The position numbers and the translations under genes were made by a program. A model generated the notes under the pieces. The model had not been told where the DNA came from. It did not search any database and worked only from the letters and a program-made list of their open reading frames with translations. Shown here in pieces: positions 1 to 8,593 of a stretch of 31,697 nt of DNA. The stretch comes from a virus. The first letter of the stretch is position 1; every line of letters begins with the position of its first letter. Where the stretch lies: IMG/VR virus record IMGVR_UViG_3300033993_002755, positions 1 to 31,697 of that record. One strand, 5' to 3'.

Positions 1-1
1 A

Positions 2-178
2 TGCCGCGAGACAAAAGCGGATGAACCCGAGAGTGGCCCGTGCGGCGTGTGCCTCAAGTGCGCCGAGGAACGCGGTGCGGAATGGGCGCTCGATAGCGTC
101 GGATGGAGCCGCAAGGACGACCGTCGTTCTATCGCACGGCGCGTCTGTGCCGATGTGAGGAAGGGACGAAAGCGATGA
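2..178 (+). CDS. C-terminal fragment of a small cysteine-motif protein
   Basis: This is the open end of a gene that enters from the left edge; only the last 58 codons are present. The frame is open from base 2 to a TGA. It contains a cysteine cluster near its start (CGVCLKC), which could bind a metal, followed by a charged tail rich in Arg and Lys ending RKGRKR. I do not recognise a family. The DNA is far richer in GC than the genes that follow, with G or C at most third positions, which supports real coding but of different origin. Its stop overlaps the ATG of a 14-codon open frame (175-219) that ends directly before the next gene; that frame may only serve translational coupling. Confidence 0.5.
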   Translation, partial: CRETKADEPESGPCGVCLKCAEERGAEWALDSVGWSRKDDRRSIARRVCADVRKGRKR

Positions 179-219
179 TCCAACGACCTTGCGAAGGACA
201 CGCTGGAGGAGGTGCCTGA

Positions 220-519
220 ATGAAGAAGTCTAAGAGTACACAAAAGCGGTCTATGTATAAAGAAGAAAAACTTTTTGTAGCTCGCGTCAACCTAAGTGGA
301 CTATACCATAGCAAGCCCATCGCAGTCTTCTATCAAGAAGATAACTGGTATGCTTCTAAAGACGGAAACGTCGTAGTCGATTTAAATGCCCCCAATAACA
401 AACCTAGTTGCACAGACTTTGTCTCCGCCGTAAAAACTGAGGTGGAAAACTGGATCGCAGGGGCTTCAGCAGCAATGCGTTGCGTTCATGAGTGGTCTAG
501 GATGGTGGACGACCGCTAG
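220..519 (+). CDS. hypothetical protein, 99 aa
   Basis: I do not recognise a family. The protein has a basic start (MKKSKSTQKR), then a segment with the pattern of a small beta-rich fold (LFVARVNLSG, PIAVFYQEDNWYASKDG) and a more helical end with Trp residues. The start is well supported: a strong GGAGGAGG ribosome binding site lies 7 nt before the ATG. Base composition drops sharply from GC-rich to AT-richer exactly around this gene start. It is followed after a short gap by the SbcD-like nuclease gene on the same strand and may be co-transcribed with it. Function unknown. Confidence 0.65.
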   Translation: MKKSKSTQKRSMYKEEKLFVARVNLSGLYHSKPIAVFYQEDNWYASKDGNVVVDLNAPNNKPSCTDFVSAVKTEVENWIAGASAAMRCVHEWSRMVDDR

Positions 520-556
520 AAATACGCTACGCTAGCCTTAATAAGCGAGTTAACCT

Positions 557-1711
557 ATGGTGGATGTAATGATTGATGAATTCGTTGTGTTCTCTGACCA
601 TCATGCGCATACTTTTCCCTTTGGGGCTAAGGAAGAAGCCTACGAAAACTATTTTGTTAACTCACGTCTAAAAGCTTCGTATGATGTAGTAGCAGAGATA
701 CAGAAGTACGTAGCATCCAATAACATCAAGAAAGTATTCTTCTGTGGCGACCTGTTTCACACACGAGAAGCAGTCCCAACTGTCGCACTAAACTTAATGC
801 ACAGGGCCATTTCTTCTTTGGCCTCTGTAGCGCGAGTTTGGATGATGCCAGGGAACCACGACTACGCAGACAGAGACGGCAAAATTCACAGTCTAGAAGT
901 GTTTAAACGAATTGACGGGTGCAGAGTAATAGACTGGAATACTCCATCAGACACTCCTGGCTTGGCTCCTCGTACCTTGCGTATGTACGGATTACGCAAG
1001 GACACAGTAACCTACTCTTTTGTACCGTACACCGACGACAGACAGCAAGCTGCAGAGTGCATCGCCACTGCAGCAAATTCTACCCTTCCAAATGAGCCCC
1101 ATATCCTATTCGCGCATTTAGGCATTCAAGGCGCAAAGGTTGGCTCAGATTACGTACTCGTCAGTGACAACGACGTCAGTGTCAGTGACATCCCTTGGCA
1201 GAAGTTTGCTGGTTGCTTTTTTGGGCACTATCACGAACATCAGCAGCTATTTAAGAATGGTTGGTACGTTGGCGCTACTCACCAGCATAACTGGGGAGAC
1301 GCCAACACCAAGCGCGGATTTCTTCATGTGAAGGTCTATCTAGACCATGTTGATTTCGATTTTGTCGAAACTAAAAGTGCTCCTAAGTTCATCCTGTCAA
1401 AGGAAGGGTCACAGACTAAGCCAAGGCCAATGGATTTCGTGAGGATCTTAACTAGCAAGAAGCACACTCCTGCGGAAATAGACTCTCTGCGCCAATCGTC
1501 CGGGGCTGAAAACTGTGAAGTAATATACATGCCTCCTGAGGTGCAGGCTGCTACACTTGAACTTTCCGAGGAGAATCTGTCTCCAGTTGCAATGGTTCCT
1601 GCTTGGGTTAAGGCAAACGAAGCTTGGGTTAAATCCCATCTTCCTGGAATTGAGAAATCTGACCTTGTAACATATGGCAAGACTCTTTTAGTCGTTGCAA
1701 ATGCAGAATGA
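557..1711 (+). CDS. SbcD/gp47-like metallophosphoesterase, recombination nuclease subunit
   Basis: Predicted catalytic subunit of an SbcCD/Mre11-Rad50-type nuclease, the phage version being T4 gp47. The family cuts DNA ends and hairpins using two metal ions and works with an SbcC/gp46 ATPase. The calcineurin-like motifs appear in order: DHHAH (about residues 14-18), GDLFH (64-68), GNHD (99-102), AHLG (186-189) and GHYHEH (223-228). The length of 384 residues is normal for the family. A capping and C-terminal region follows, of low recognisable similarity. The ATPase partner lies about 300 bp downstream on the same strand, so the two are probably one operon. A second in-frame ATG twelve bases in is an alternative start; neither has a strong ribosome binding site. 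Confidence 0.9.
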   Translation: MVDVMIDEFVVFSDHHAHTFPFGAKEEAYENYFVNSRLKASYDVVAEIQKYVASNNIKKVFFCGDLFHTREAVPTVALNLMHRAISSLASVARVWMMPGNHDYADRDGKIHSLEVFKRIDGCRVIDWNTPSDTPGLAPRTLRMYGLRKDTVTYSFVPYTDDRQQAAECIATAANSTLPNEPHILFAHLGIQGAKVGSDYVLVSDNDVSVSDIPWQKFAGCFFGHYHEHQQLFKNGWYVGATHQHNWGDANTKRGFLHVKVYLDHVDFDFVETKSAPKFILSKEGSQTKPRPMDFVRILTSKKHTPAEIDSLRQSSGAENCEVIYMPPEVQAATLELSEENLSPVAMVPAWVKANEAWVKSHLPGIEKSDLVTYGKTLLVVANAE

Positions 1712-1790
1712 GCTAGACGTATTACTACTGCTTGTATTAGCTTTACTAGTAATTCAGCTAGGTATGTGCTGCGGTGCGGCCTACCTGTGA
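1701..1790 (+). CDS. small predicted membrane peptide, 29 aa
   Basis: A short frame overlapping the end of the SbcD-like gene by 11 nt. After a short polar start (MQNELD) it encodes a continuous hydrophobic stretch of Leu, Val, Ile and Ala, then a Cys-Cys pair, typical of a one-span membrane peptide. Position, overlap and composition support a real gene, but its size limits certainty. It lies between the two nuclease subunit genes. No family recognised; it could be a holin- or spanin-like small peptide or have no function. Confidence 0.4.
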   Translation: MQNELDVLLLLVLALLVIQLGMCCGAAYL

Positions 1791-1803
1791 TACTGATGTT
1801 GAC

Positions 1804-2040
1804 GTGAAAAACTCAATAAAAGTTGTTGTTGACCGCAATGTTGGGCACGTAGTTACACTTACTGCCACTGTTGAGATTTCCGTGGCAAATGGAAAAGCAG
1901 ACTTAGCGGATCTGCTCAGTAAGACGATTGTTGAGCAAGTACGAAACAAAGTCGCAAACTACACAGATGGTACTTACGTAGTACGTATGCAATGTGTTAT
2001 TTTGGAGCAAGCAAATGCAACTGACAAACCTGAAGATTGA
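1804..2040 (+). CDS. hypothetical protein, 78 aa
   Basis: No family recognised. The protein reads as a compact alpha-beta unit: a beta-like N-terminal half (SIKVVVDR, VVTLTATVEISV), a helical middle (KADLADLLSKTIVEQVRNKVANY) and a final beta-like segment. The start chosen is a GTG that avoids overlap with the small membrane peptide; an upstream GTG at 1774 would add ten residues. Neither start has a clear ribosome binding site. The 3' end overlaps the start of the SbcC-like gene by 26 nt, so it probably belongs to the same operon as the nuclease pair. Confidence 0.6.
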   Translation: MKNSIKVVVDRNVGHVVTLTATVEISVANGKADLADLLSKTIVEQVRNKVANYTDGTYVVRMQCVILEQANATDKPED

Positions 2041-3934
2041 GAACTTTGGGTCTATCGGCAAGATATCTTTGCCGCTCAATAAACCAGGGCTGATCTTAGT
2101 CACAGGAGTCAACAAGGACGCACCAAACGCAGACTCAAACGGCTCAGGTAAAAGCCTACTGTTTGAGTCTCTTTGTTGGTGCTTGTGGGGCGAAACTGTC
2201 AGAGGCTTGTCTTCCGATGAAGTGGTTAATACCGCCACAGGCAAAGACTGCTGTGTTTCCTTGACCATAGAGGAGCACGGTAGTACTTACGTAGTATCAA
2301 GGCACAGGCTGGATACTAGGGCCAAGAAACCAAATGATTTAGTTGTAAGCAAAGACGGAATGCTGCTGAGCACCTCTGGCAAGGTTAAGACTATGCAAGA
2401 GGTGGTTAATCAGCTTGTTGGTTTCGACTTTGATACCTTCCGGGCTATGATGCCCGGAGCTGGCATAAAGGTTGCTAGCTTGACAGACAAAGCGATCAAG
2501 GAATTGCTTGAATCGCTACTTCAGACCGACCAACTTGCTCAGGCGTACGAAACTGCGCGAGGTAAACTAAAGACTTTGGAAGGGGATATCCTAAAGCACA
2601 CAACTCAGCTACTAGCCTTGAATGCTAAGTTGACTGGAGACAGTGCTGACGTAGGAAATCTGCGTACCGTCAAGCTTCAGCTTGAAGAGTCACTGCGCCA
2701 GCGTAGAGCGGCGCACACAGCCAGAATTTCTTCTTTACAAGCAGAAATCTCTGAAGCGGATATTCAGCTGGCACAAGAGCAAGAGCTGACAAACGCGCAT
2801 TTTGATTACCGCACTAAAGCAAATCGCATAGAACAAGATATCCTGCTTGAGAGTCTAGAACCGCTGAAGACTGCACTTGCCGCAAAAGATGCGCTAATTC
2901 AGCAAGCGTCTTGGGACGAAGCTTTTGCTCGCAAACAAATTGGCATGACAAACGCTGCTATAGAGCAGGCGAACAACCTAGGTGCTACTTGTGACTCCTG
3001 CCACCAACAAGTTCCAGTAGCTCATACGCAGGCGGTAATAGGTAAACTGCAGGCTGATTTGGATTCTCATAAGAAAAACCTGATATCCGCAACTAACCTT
3101 ATTTCTTCGTTAAAAGCACAAAAACGTGACTTAGAGCGCGAAGAGATGACAGTAGTTGAGGAAAAGCGCCGAGCGGTAAAGCAGCTGCGCGAGGCAGAAG
3201 AAGCAGTCAAAGCAAAGATCGATGCTCTAAAAAGTGTAAAGATGTTACGTGAGCGCGCAATAGCTGACTTGGTAAGAGAGAAAGCCAGCCTGGATAGCAT
3301 ACGCACAGATTCACGGGATTTCGATTCTCTAATCGCTGAGAAAGAAGCAGCGATACAGACTACGAAAGAAAACATTGCTAAACAAGAAGGTGTGATCGCA
3401 ACTTTGGAAGCGGAAGTGAAGCTTTGCTCTTTCTGGGTTGAAGGGTTCAGCCCTGCAGGATTGCGTAGCTTCATGCTAGACTACGTTACGCCAATTCTCA
3501 ACGACAGAGCAAAGTACTACGCTGACTTGCTCACGCACGGTGAAATGTCTGTTTCTTTCTCTACAAAGACTGCTTTGAAGAGTGGACAGGAGAAAGACAA
3601 ATTCACTATCACCTGCCAACAAGCACACGGAGCTACTTCCTACCGTGGAGCAAGCGCAGGAGAGCGTGCCAGAGCGGATTTAGTGATTGCCATGGCACTG
3701 GGAGACCTGGCTCAGTTCCGCACGGCTAAGCAGCTTCCGTGGAGATTCTTGGACGAGCCATTCGAGTCTATTGACCGCTCCGGCACAGAGGCCATAGTAC
3801 GCCTATTGAACGACCAAAAAGCCAGGTATAATACTGTGTTCGTAGTTACCCACAAACCTGACTTCAAAGAGTTGTTCTCTCAGCAAGTGACTGTTGTTAA
3901 GGAGAACGGAGTTAGTTCTCTTCTTGAGGAGTAA
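2015..3934 (+). CDS. SbcC/gp46-like ATPase, recombination nuclease subunit
   Basis: Predicted SMC-like ATPase that partners the SbcD-like nuclease upstream, as T4 gp46 does with gp47 in end processing for recombination-dependent replication. Visible features in order: an N-terminal beta sheet (LTNLKIENFGSIG), a Walker A P-loop NGSGKS near residue 50, a long coiled coil interrupted by a zinc-hook CDSC motif near residue 330, a second coiled coil, then the ABC signature YRGASAGERAR and Walker B FLDEPFESID near the C terminus. About 639 residues, typical of phage SbcC homologues. The start chosen has GGAG eight bases upstream and gives the usual N terminus; an ATG seven codons earlier is open too. 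Confidence 0.9.
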   Translation: MQLTNLKIENFGSIGKISLPLNKPGLILVTGVNKDAPNADSNGSGKSLLFESLCWCLWGETVRGLSSDEVVNTATGKDCCVSLTIEEHGSTYVVSRHRLDTRAKKPNDLVVSKDGMLLSTSGKVKTMQEVVNQLVGFDFDTFRAMMPGAGIKVASLTDKAIKELLESLLQTDQLAQAYETARGKLKTLEGDILKHTTQLLALNAKLTGDSADVGNLRTVKLQLEESLRQRRAAHTARISSLQAEISEADIQLAQEQELTNAHFDYRTKANRIEQDILLESLEPLKTALAAKDALIQQASWDEAFARKQIGMTNAAIEQANNLGATCDSCHQQVPVAHTQAVIGKLQADLDSHKKNLISATNLISSLKAQKRDLEREEMTVVEEKRRAVKQLREAEEAVKAKIDALKSVKMLRERAIADLVREKASLDSIRTDSRDFDSLIAEKEAAIQTTKENIAKQEGVIATLEAEVKLCSFWVEGFSPAGLRSFMLDYVTPILNDRAKYYADLLTHGEMSVSFSTKTALKSGQEKDKFTITCQQAHGATSYRGASAGERARADLVIAMALGDLAQFRTAKQLPWRFLDEPFESIDRSGTEAIVRLLNDQKARYNTVFVVTHKPDFKELFSQQVTVVKENGVSSLLEE

Positions 3935-3941
3935 TACAAAG

Positions 3942-4289
3942 ATGAAAGTTGAACTGATTGACGCTAGAGGAGGAGACTACATCACTGCGCAAGGACAAGT
4001 CTTGCGTAAGTTGATAAAACAGCGTATACAAGATTTAGAGACCGCGTACAAGCGGCTAGTAGACCGAATGAACAACGAGATACCTGATAAGTCAGACGCT
4101 GTTACTTTGATGATTGCGCTTTCCGACAATGTTGCACTGAACGAACGTGCCTTGTTTTTTAAAGCTTGTGTAGAGCGCGCGGCCTATTTTGACCGAGAAA
4201 TCCGAGAGCTTAATACTCTGGGACAGTCCTTCAGGGAGGATGCTGTCTACCAAATTACACTAAAAGACGCTATCAGGTACGGTCTTTAA
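3942..4289 (+). CDS. hypothetical helical protein, 115 aa
   Basis: No family recognised. The sequence is strongly helical and charged, with heptad-like stretches (KQRIQDLETAYKRLVDRMNNE and the region around ACVERAAYFDREIRELN), so it may form a helical bundle or coiled coil. The ATG chosen follows a GAGGAG that overlaps the end of the SbcC-like gene; a start further upstream would run inside that gene and is less likely. It sits directly after the recombination nuclease genes and may be an accessory subunit, but that rests on position only. Confidence 0.65.
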   Translation: MKVELIDARGGDYITAQGQVLRKLIKQRIQDLETAYKRLVDRMNNEIPDKSDAVTLMIALSDNVALNERALFFKACVERAAYFDREIRELNTLGQSFREDAVYQITLKDAIRYGL

Positions 4290-4316
4290 ACCAGAGTAAT
4301 ATATGAGGCCATGAAT

Positions 4317-5579
4317 ATGCGACATCACATACTGTTCTTGCTTTCCTTGCTGTCATTCGGTTGCACTGTTCCTCCGCGTGTACCTGGACTGCCTGATGCG
4401 TATGTGCTGCCCCCGCCTACATTAGACGGCTATGTTCCTCGGCCTGTATGCATACCTGGTATGGATAGCGGCATAGCGAATGACTTTTATCATTGCGGAA
4501 GCTGCGACAATGCTTGTCCAGCAGCGACTACGGATAGGTGTGACATAGACCGCTGCATGTGCGGAACGTCTGACCCCTGTGAATCTGCTACAGAGGAGTG
4601 CAGATTTGGCCTATGCAGAGCCGTTGATACTTCTGGGCAAAACTGTGAATTTGATAGGGAGTGTGGTGCGCCTGAGAGCGGGTTCGGTTGTATCTTAGGG
4701 CACTGTTCTAGGATCGAGTGCACCTTCGAGATTTGTGATGCACTAGACAACGACTGCGATGGAAACATTGATGGCGATGAGCGTGGCCCAGTAGCGCGGT
4801 ACTGTTACGATGACGATACTGTGGCCACAGGCACTGTGCTCTCACCCTGCAGGCGAGGAGTACAAGTTTGCTCTTACGGAGAATGGCAAGCCTGTGAAGG
4901 TGCTATTTCACCAGCTGACGAGGTAGGGCTATTTGCCTGCGACGGGTACGACAACAACTGCGACGGATGTGTAGACGGTACGCTAGTATCTAGTGCGTGT
5001 TCACCTGCGGTTAATACTACGTTCGATATTGTATTTGTTCTTGATACGTCGGGAAGCATGTCAGATGAGATTGGTACGATAGTGAGCGTAGTTAGCACGT
5101 TCTCTGGCATGTTCTCTGGAAACCCAAACTTTAAGTTTGCGATTGTACAGGCTCCAGAACCTGGCTACCTTCCTAGTTTACGAGAGTCTTCTTCTAACGT
5201 ACTTCTGCCCCTATCCTCTTACGAAGATTTTATAGCAGCTTTTGTCATTGACAGATTGCGAGGCTCGGTTGCTCCAGAGCCTACGTTGGACGTTATATGG
5301 GAGATTGGGAATGATACTCTGGACGTTGGGTGGAGAGACTCGTCTGCGAGAGTGATAATTCTCTTCACAGATGAGGAAGGCCAGAGTTACCGTCCCGTCA
5401 CCGTTACTGAGTCTGAAATGTGCGCACAGCTAACGAACGGCGAAGTATTCTACTACTTCACGGCACCGGAATACCGCGATGACTGGGACCTTTGCGGCAC
5501 TTACTTTCGGTTAAGAACTGATGAAGCCCAGGTATTAGCTGACCTTACAACAGTGGTTTCAGACCCCTGCAGAAGGTAG
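4317..5579 (+). CDS. lipoprotein with Cys-rich repeats and a von Willebrand A domain
   Basis: Probable secreted lipoprotein. It begins with a signal peptide ending in SFGC, an imperfect lipobox with Cys16 as the likely lipid site. The first half is Cys-rich and includes two CDxxDNxCDG repeats (CDALDNDCDG near residue 140, CDGYDNNCDG near 208), a calcium-type motif common in myxobacterial surface proteins. The second half is a von Willebrand A domain with the metal-site motif DTSGS near residue 243 and FTDEEG later. The start chosen has GAGG eight bases upstream; an ATG two codons earlier is too close to that site. Unusual cargo for a phage: possible roles are modifying the host surface, excluding other phages, or adhesion. 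Confidence 0.8.
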   Translation: MRHHILFLLSLLSFGCTVPPRVPGLPDAYVLPPPTLDGYVPRPVCIPGMDSGIANDFYHCGSCDNACPAATTDRCDIDRCMCGTSDPCESATEECRFGLCRAVDTSGQNCEFDRECGAPESGFGCILGHCSRIECTFEICDALDNDCDGNIDGDERGPVARYCYDDDTVATGTVLSPCRRGVQVCSYGEWQACEGAISPADEVGLFACDGYDNNCDGCVDGTLVSSACSPAVNTTFDIVFVLDTSGSMSDEIGTIVSVVSTFSGMFSGNPNFKFAIVQAPEPGYLPSLRESSSNVLLPLSSYEDFIAAFVIDRLRGSVAPEPTLDVIWEIGNDTLDVGWRDSSARVIILFTDEEGQSYRPVTVTESEMCAQLTNGEVFYYFTAPEYRDDWDLCGTYFRLRTDEAQVLADLTTVVSDPCRR

Positions 5580-6776
5580 TCAGCCCCAAATTGAATACTT
5601 ATTAGCAAACCCAGCTGCGCTTCCCACTCTTGTCAGCGCGCCTGTACCAAATGACGCAGTCCAAGACGTGCCGGGTTCAGCCGAGCCAACGCGCCAAGCT
5701 CCTGTCCATCCTCCGCCAGTGGGTATGTTAACAAACTGATTCGCTTGAAACACAGCGTCTGTAAGCTCTGCTACTTGCTCGTAGGGTAGTGCGCGCGTAG
5801 CATAGCCCATGCCGTTGAACCAGCCTTCGTTAGCTCCGTCCGCGCCCGCAATTACTCCTGCCGCGCTGGTACCCAGGCACAAGCTTCCTCCTACAGCGAC
5901 TGATGAGCCGAACACAGCGCCTTCGTATACTGGAGTTCCGTTAATATAGAACCTAGTAGTGATGTCTCCCGCCGAGTGATTCCAAGTAAGGACCATGAGT
6001 GTCCATTTGCCGACCATGGAGCGATCTAGCCACATTGCTTGCCTACGGTTTCCTGTGTCCGTGATAAGCTCGAATCCTCTAGCGATAGGATTAAACGCGT
6101 TTTCAGTGTAAAAACACACACCACCACCAGCTGCTGCAGTATTGTTCCTAGTTCCACAAAAGTAGCGGTTGTCATATTGTTCCGCTCCCAGGGTTGGGTT
6201 ACATAAAAGTGCGAGTGTGCCGCTAGGAATGGCTAGAGGGTCGGATCCAAGGGTCCAGTATCTAGAGTCGTCTAGATAAGTAGCAGGTGCAAGACCACCA
6301 ATAGAAGGTATCGTGTTAACTGCTGCGCCGCCGCCCCCTGCTCCGTTAGTTGCGAGAATGAACCAATCGTTACCATCAGGAGCAAGCAGCACTGATTGCA
6401 GTGGGGACGACAAAGTTAGTATGCTAGCACCTTCAATCGTGTCTGACCCTGTGGCTAGTATGCGTACAAGGTTGCTTGATACATCAGCCTTTTTTACGTA
6501 GAATATCTTAGAGGTACCGTAGGTTATGTCTATTAGGGAAGAAGCTACTGGTAATGTAATGTTTACGTTGCCTCCAGTCGCGTCCGCGATTATCAAACTA
6601 TTAGAGCTGCTAGCTACGTAACTTGTGGTAACTTCAACAATGTCCACAGCAGGGGCAAAGCCCCGGTACACGCTTTCTAGCAAGTAAGTAAGATTGCCGG
6701 TGGCTTTACCCAAGTTATGAGTAATGTCACCTTGTATCAACTTACGAAGTTCTTCAAACAACTCAGATGTTGTCAC
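5580..6776 (-). CDS. LamG-like tail or adhesion protein
   Basis: Predicted virion or receptor-binding protein of 398 residues. The N terminus is helical (TTSELFEELRKLI), like an attachment segment. Residues about 45-150 are beta-rich and repetitive. After a Gly-rich linker (GAGGGGAA) comes a region matching the concanavalin/LamG sandwich: GKWTLMVLTWNHS, RFYINGTPVYEG and SLCLGTSAAG are the usual strands, followed by a Gly/Trp-rich end. The GTG start has GAGG seven bases upstream. It is the only leftward gene in the first 17 kb, has its own consensus promoter, and its stop abuts the stop of the lipoprotein gene with no base between. Confidence 0.75.
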   Translation of the reverse strand: MTTSELFEELRKLIQGDITHNLGKATGNLTYLLESVYRGFAPAVDIVEVTTSYVASSSNSLIIADATGGNVNITLPVASSLIDITYGTSKIFYVKKADVSSNLVRILATGSDTIEGASILTLSSPLQSVLLAPDGNDWFILATNGAGGGGAAVNTIPSIGGLAPATYLDDSRYWTLGSDPLAIPSGTLALLCNPTLGAEQYDNRYFCGTRNNTAAAGGGVCFYTENAFNPIARGFELITDTGNRRQAMWLDRSMVGKWTLMVLTWNHSAGDITTRFYINGTPVYEGAVFGSSVAVGGSLCLGTSAAGVIAGADGANEGWFNGMGYATRALPYEQVAELTDAVFQANQFVNIPTGGGWTGAWRVGSAEPGTSWTASFGTGALTRVGSAAGFANKYSIWG

Positions 6777-6837
6777 GCGCTACCTCGTAGCTGAACTTGT
6801 AATACCGCAGCATTTACATTGTCAGCTGGTAATAGGT

Positions 6838-6866
6838 AATGTAACTTACTCACGCTTATTTGTCAA
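6838..6866 (-). promoter_or_regulatory. sigma-70-type promoter for the LamG-like gene
   Basis: Reading leftward, a perfect TTGACA is followed by a 17-base spacer and TACATT (4 of 6 matches to TATAAT). It lies about 60 bases upstream of the LamG-like gene, in the gap before the divergent dNMP kinase gene. The spacing and the perfect -35 make this one of the best promoter candidates in the window. Confidence 0.55.
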
Positions 6867-6914
6867 CGTAGGCATACGTCCTTGTGGTCTACACAAAAAC
6901 TGCTAAGAAATGGA

Positions 6915-7724
6915 ATGACGATGCACAGGACTAGGATAATTGGCGTATCTGGACAACTAGGGTCAGGCAAAGACACTGTGGCTGAGCATTTGATCCACGA
7001 ACACGGCTTCGCTAGGATGGCACTGGCGGACCCAATAAAACGTTTTGGCTATCATGTCTTTCTTTTCACAGAGCAGCAACTCTGGGGTGCTTCGCAGTAT
7101 CGCAACTTTGAGGATCCCAGATACCGGGAAGGAAGTAAGGCGTGGGGCGCAGCTGAGGGCCGCGTAGTTCTTCTTGGTCTAGACTTTTGTAGGTCTTTGC
7201 TTGGTACGGACGAAGTAGAAGATGCGTACAAAGCCTTAATTCACTGGTTCTTTTGGCTGCGAACTGAGCATCCTAATTTGTCTCCAAGAGTGATGCTGCA
7301 GGCGCTAGGCACAGAGTGGGGACGAGAAGCGGTCCATGAAGACATATGGATAAACGCGCTGATTGCACAAGCCAGAACACTTCTACACGAGGATGGAAAT
7401 ACTAAGGAATGGGAGTACGACCCGCTAAAAGGCTTGACACGACAAGACAAGCTACGAAAAGCAGCACGAGGAGTCGTAGTTTCGGATGTTAGGTTCTCAA
7501 ACGAACTTGCCGCTATTCGCGCTGAGGGGGGAAGTATTATTCGTGTAGTTAGACCTGCGACGGATTCTCAAGCACAAGAAACTGGTATCGCAGGTCATGC
7601 ATCAGAAGCACAGGAATTTACTATGGACAAGTTTGATTTCTTGGTGCAGAACGAACATTCGCTGAAAGAGTTGTACCAAGGTGTGGACACCTTCATGTCA
7701 ATATTTGATGTTACCCATCATTGA
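6915..7724 (+). CDS. deoxynucleotide monophosphate kinase
   Basis: Predicted phage dNMP kinase (T4 gp1-like) of about 269 residues, which phosphorylates deoxynucleoside monophosphates for phage DNA synthesis. Evidence: an N-terminal P-loop GVSGQLGSGKDT near residues 10-21; a helical lid region; VSDVRFSNELAAIRAEGG in the C-terminal third followed by IIRVVRP and a HASE motif, the pattern seen in this family. ThyX follows 8 bases later, so both steps from dUMP towards dTDP are encoded side by side. The start is either of two close ATGs (6915, 6921); the second has a better placed GGA. A longer GTG start upstream is open but unlikely. Confidence 0.85.
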   Translation: MTMHRTRIIGVSGQLGSGKDTVAEHLIHEHGFARMALADPIKRFGYHVFLFTEQQLWGASQYRNFEDPRYREGSKAWGAAEGRVVLLGLDFCRSLLGTDEVEDAYKALIHWFFWLRTEHPNLSPRVMLQALGTEWGREAVHEDIWINALIAQARTLLHEDGNTKEWEYDPLKGLTRQDKLRKAARGVVVSDVRFSNELAAIRAEGGSIIRVVRPATDSQAQETGIAGHASEAQEFTMDKFDFLVQNEHSLKELYQGVDTFMSIFDVTHH

Positions 7725-7732
7725 GGCACAAA

Positions 7733-8593
7733 ATGTATAGTGCAGAAGTAATCTGTGATTCCATTGCTCCTGGAAATGTAAGATTAACTACCATGGTAGT
7801 TACTTTTCCAAGAATTGTGTTGGCAGAGCAAAATACTCACCGAGTATTCAGCAGGAATACAGCATCCAGTAGAGCTATTCCGGTAGAAACGAGGTGCGCC
7901 GCCATCGAACAAAATCCCTTCGTGCCTGAAGCTTTTGGTAAAAACCAAAAGGGAATGCAGGCGGACACCTTCTTAGCCGAGGAAGAGAACAAAGCCGCTG
8001 AGGCAATTTGGCGTGAGGCGCTTGCTGATTCTTTGCGCCATGCCAGAGCGCTGGCAAAGCTGGGTGTGCACAAGCAGTACGCTAACAGGCTTACTGAGCC
8101 TTTCTCGTGGGTAACGCAGATTGTTACTGCCACGGAGTGGGACAACTATATGAACTTACGCTGCCACAAAGCAGCGCAACCGGAAATAAAGAAGGCAGCA
8201 GAGCTTATGCGAGACGCTCTAATAGCTTCTGAGCCGAAGCAACTGTGTCGCGTAGGAGAATACCACTTGCCGTTAGTGTCTGAAGAAGACAAGGAAGCAG
8301 TTGGTGGCCATCACGAAGCTACAGGCTTGCTACTGAAGCTGTCGGTAGCTAGGTGCGCCGCAGTCTCGTACGAGAAACACAATGTGAAGAAGTCTATAGC
8401 AGATGAAGTTAGCCGACATGACATGCTATTGAGCATGGGACACATGTCGCCATTTGAGCACCAGGCTAGGGTTGCTTCTTTGGACGAGATGGCCTACAAC
8501 ACGTTCTCAGGTAACTTCAGAGCGCCGTGGATTCAGTACAGAAAAACCCTACCGAATGAAGATTGTTTCATAGACAAGGAAAACCATGGATGA
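7733..8593 (+). CDS. thyX: FAD-dependent thymidylate synthase ThyX
   Basis: Predicted flavin-dependent thymidylate synthase, converting dUMP to dTMP with FAD, NADPH and methylene-tetrahydrofolate. The signature motif is present as THRVFSRNTASSR near residues 35-47, the usual RHRxxSxNxxSxR with the first Arg replaced by Thr. The C-terminal part has SPFEHQAR and GNFRAPWIQYRK, both typical of phage ThyX proteins. About 286 residues. The ATG chosen has GAGG six bases upstream; a TTG twelve bases earlier is also in frame. It lies between the dNMP kinase and a small gene with which it overlaps by 8 nt. Confidence 0.9.
   Translation: MYSAEVICDSIAPGNVRLTTMVVTFPRIVLAEQNTHRVFSRNTASSRAIPVETRCAAIEQNPFVPEAFGKNQKGMQADTFLAEEENKAAEAIWREALADSLRHARALAKLGVHKQYANRLTEPFSWVTQIVTATEWDNYMNLRCHKAAQPEIKKAAELMRDALIASEPKQLCRVGEYHLPLVSEEDKEAVGGHHEATGLLLKLSVARCAAVSYEKHNVKKSIADEVSRHDMLLSMGHMSPFEHQARVASLDEMAYNTFSGNFRAPWIQYRKTLPNEDCFIDKENHG

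Noticed and set aside
1336-1680. Leftward frame opposite the SbcD-like gene
   Set aside because: It lies fully within a gene with recognised motifs and shows no features of its own.
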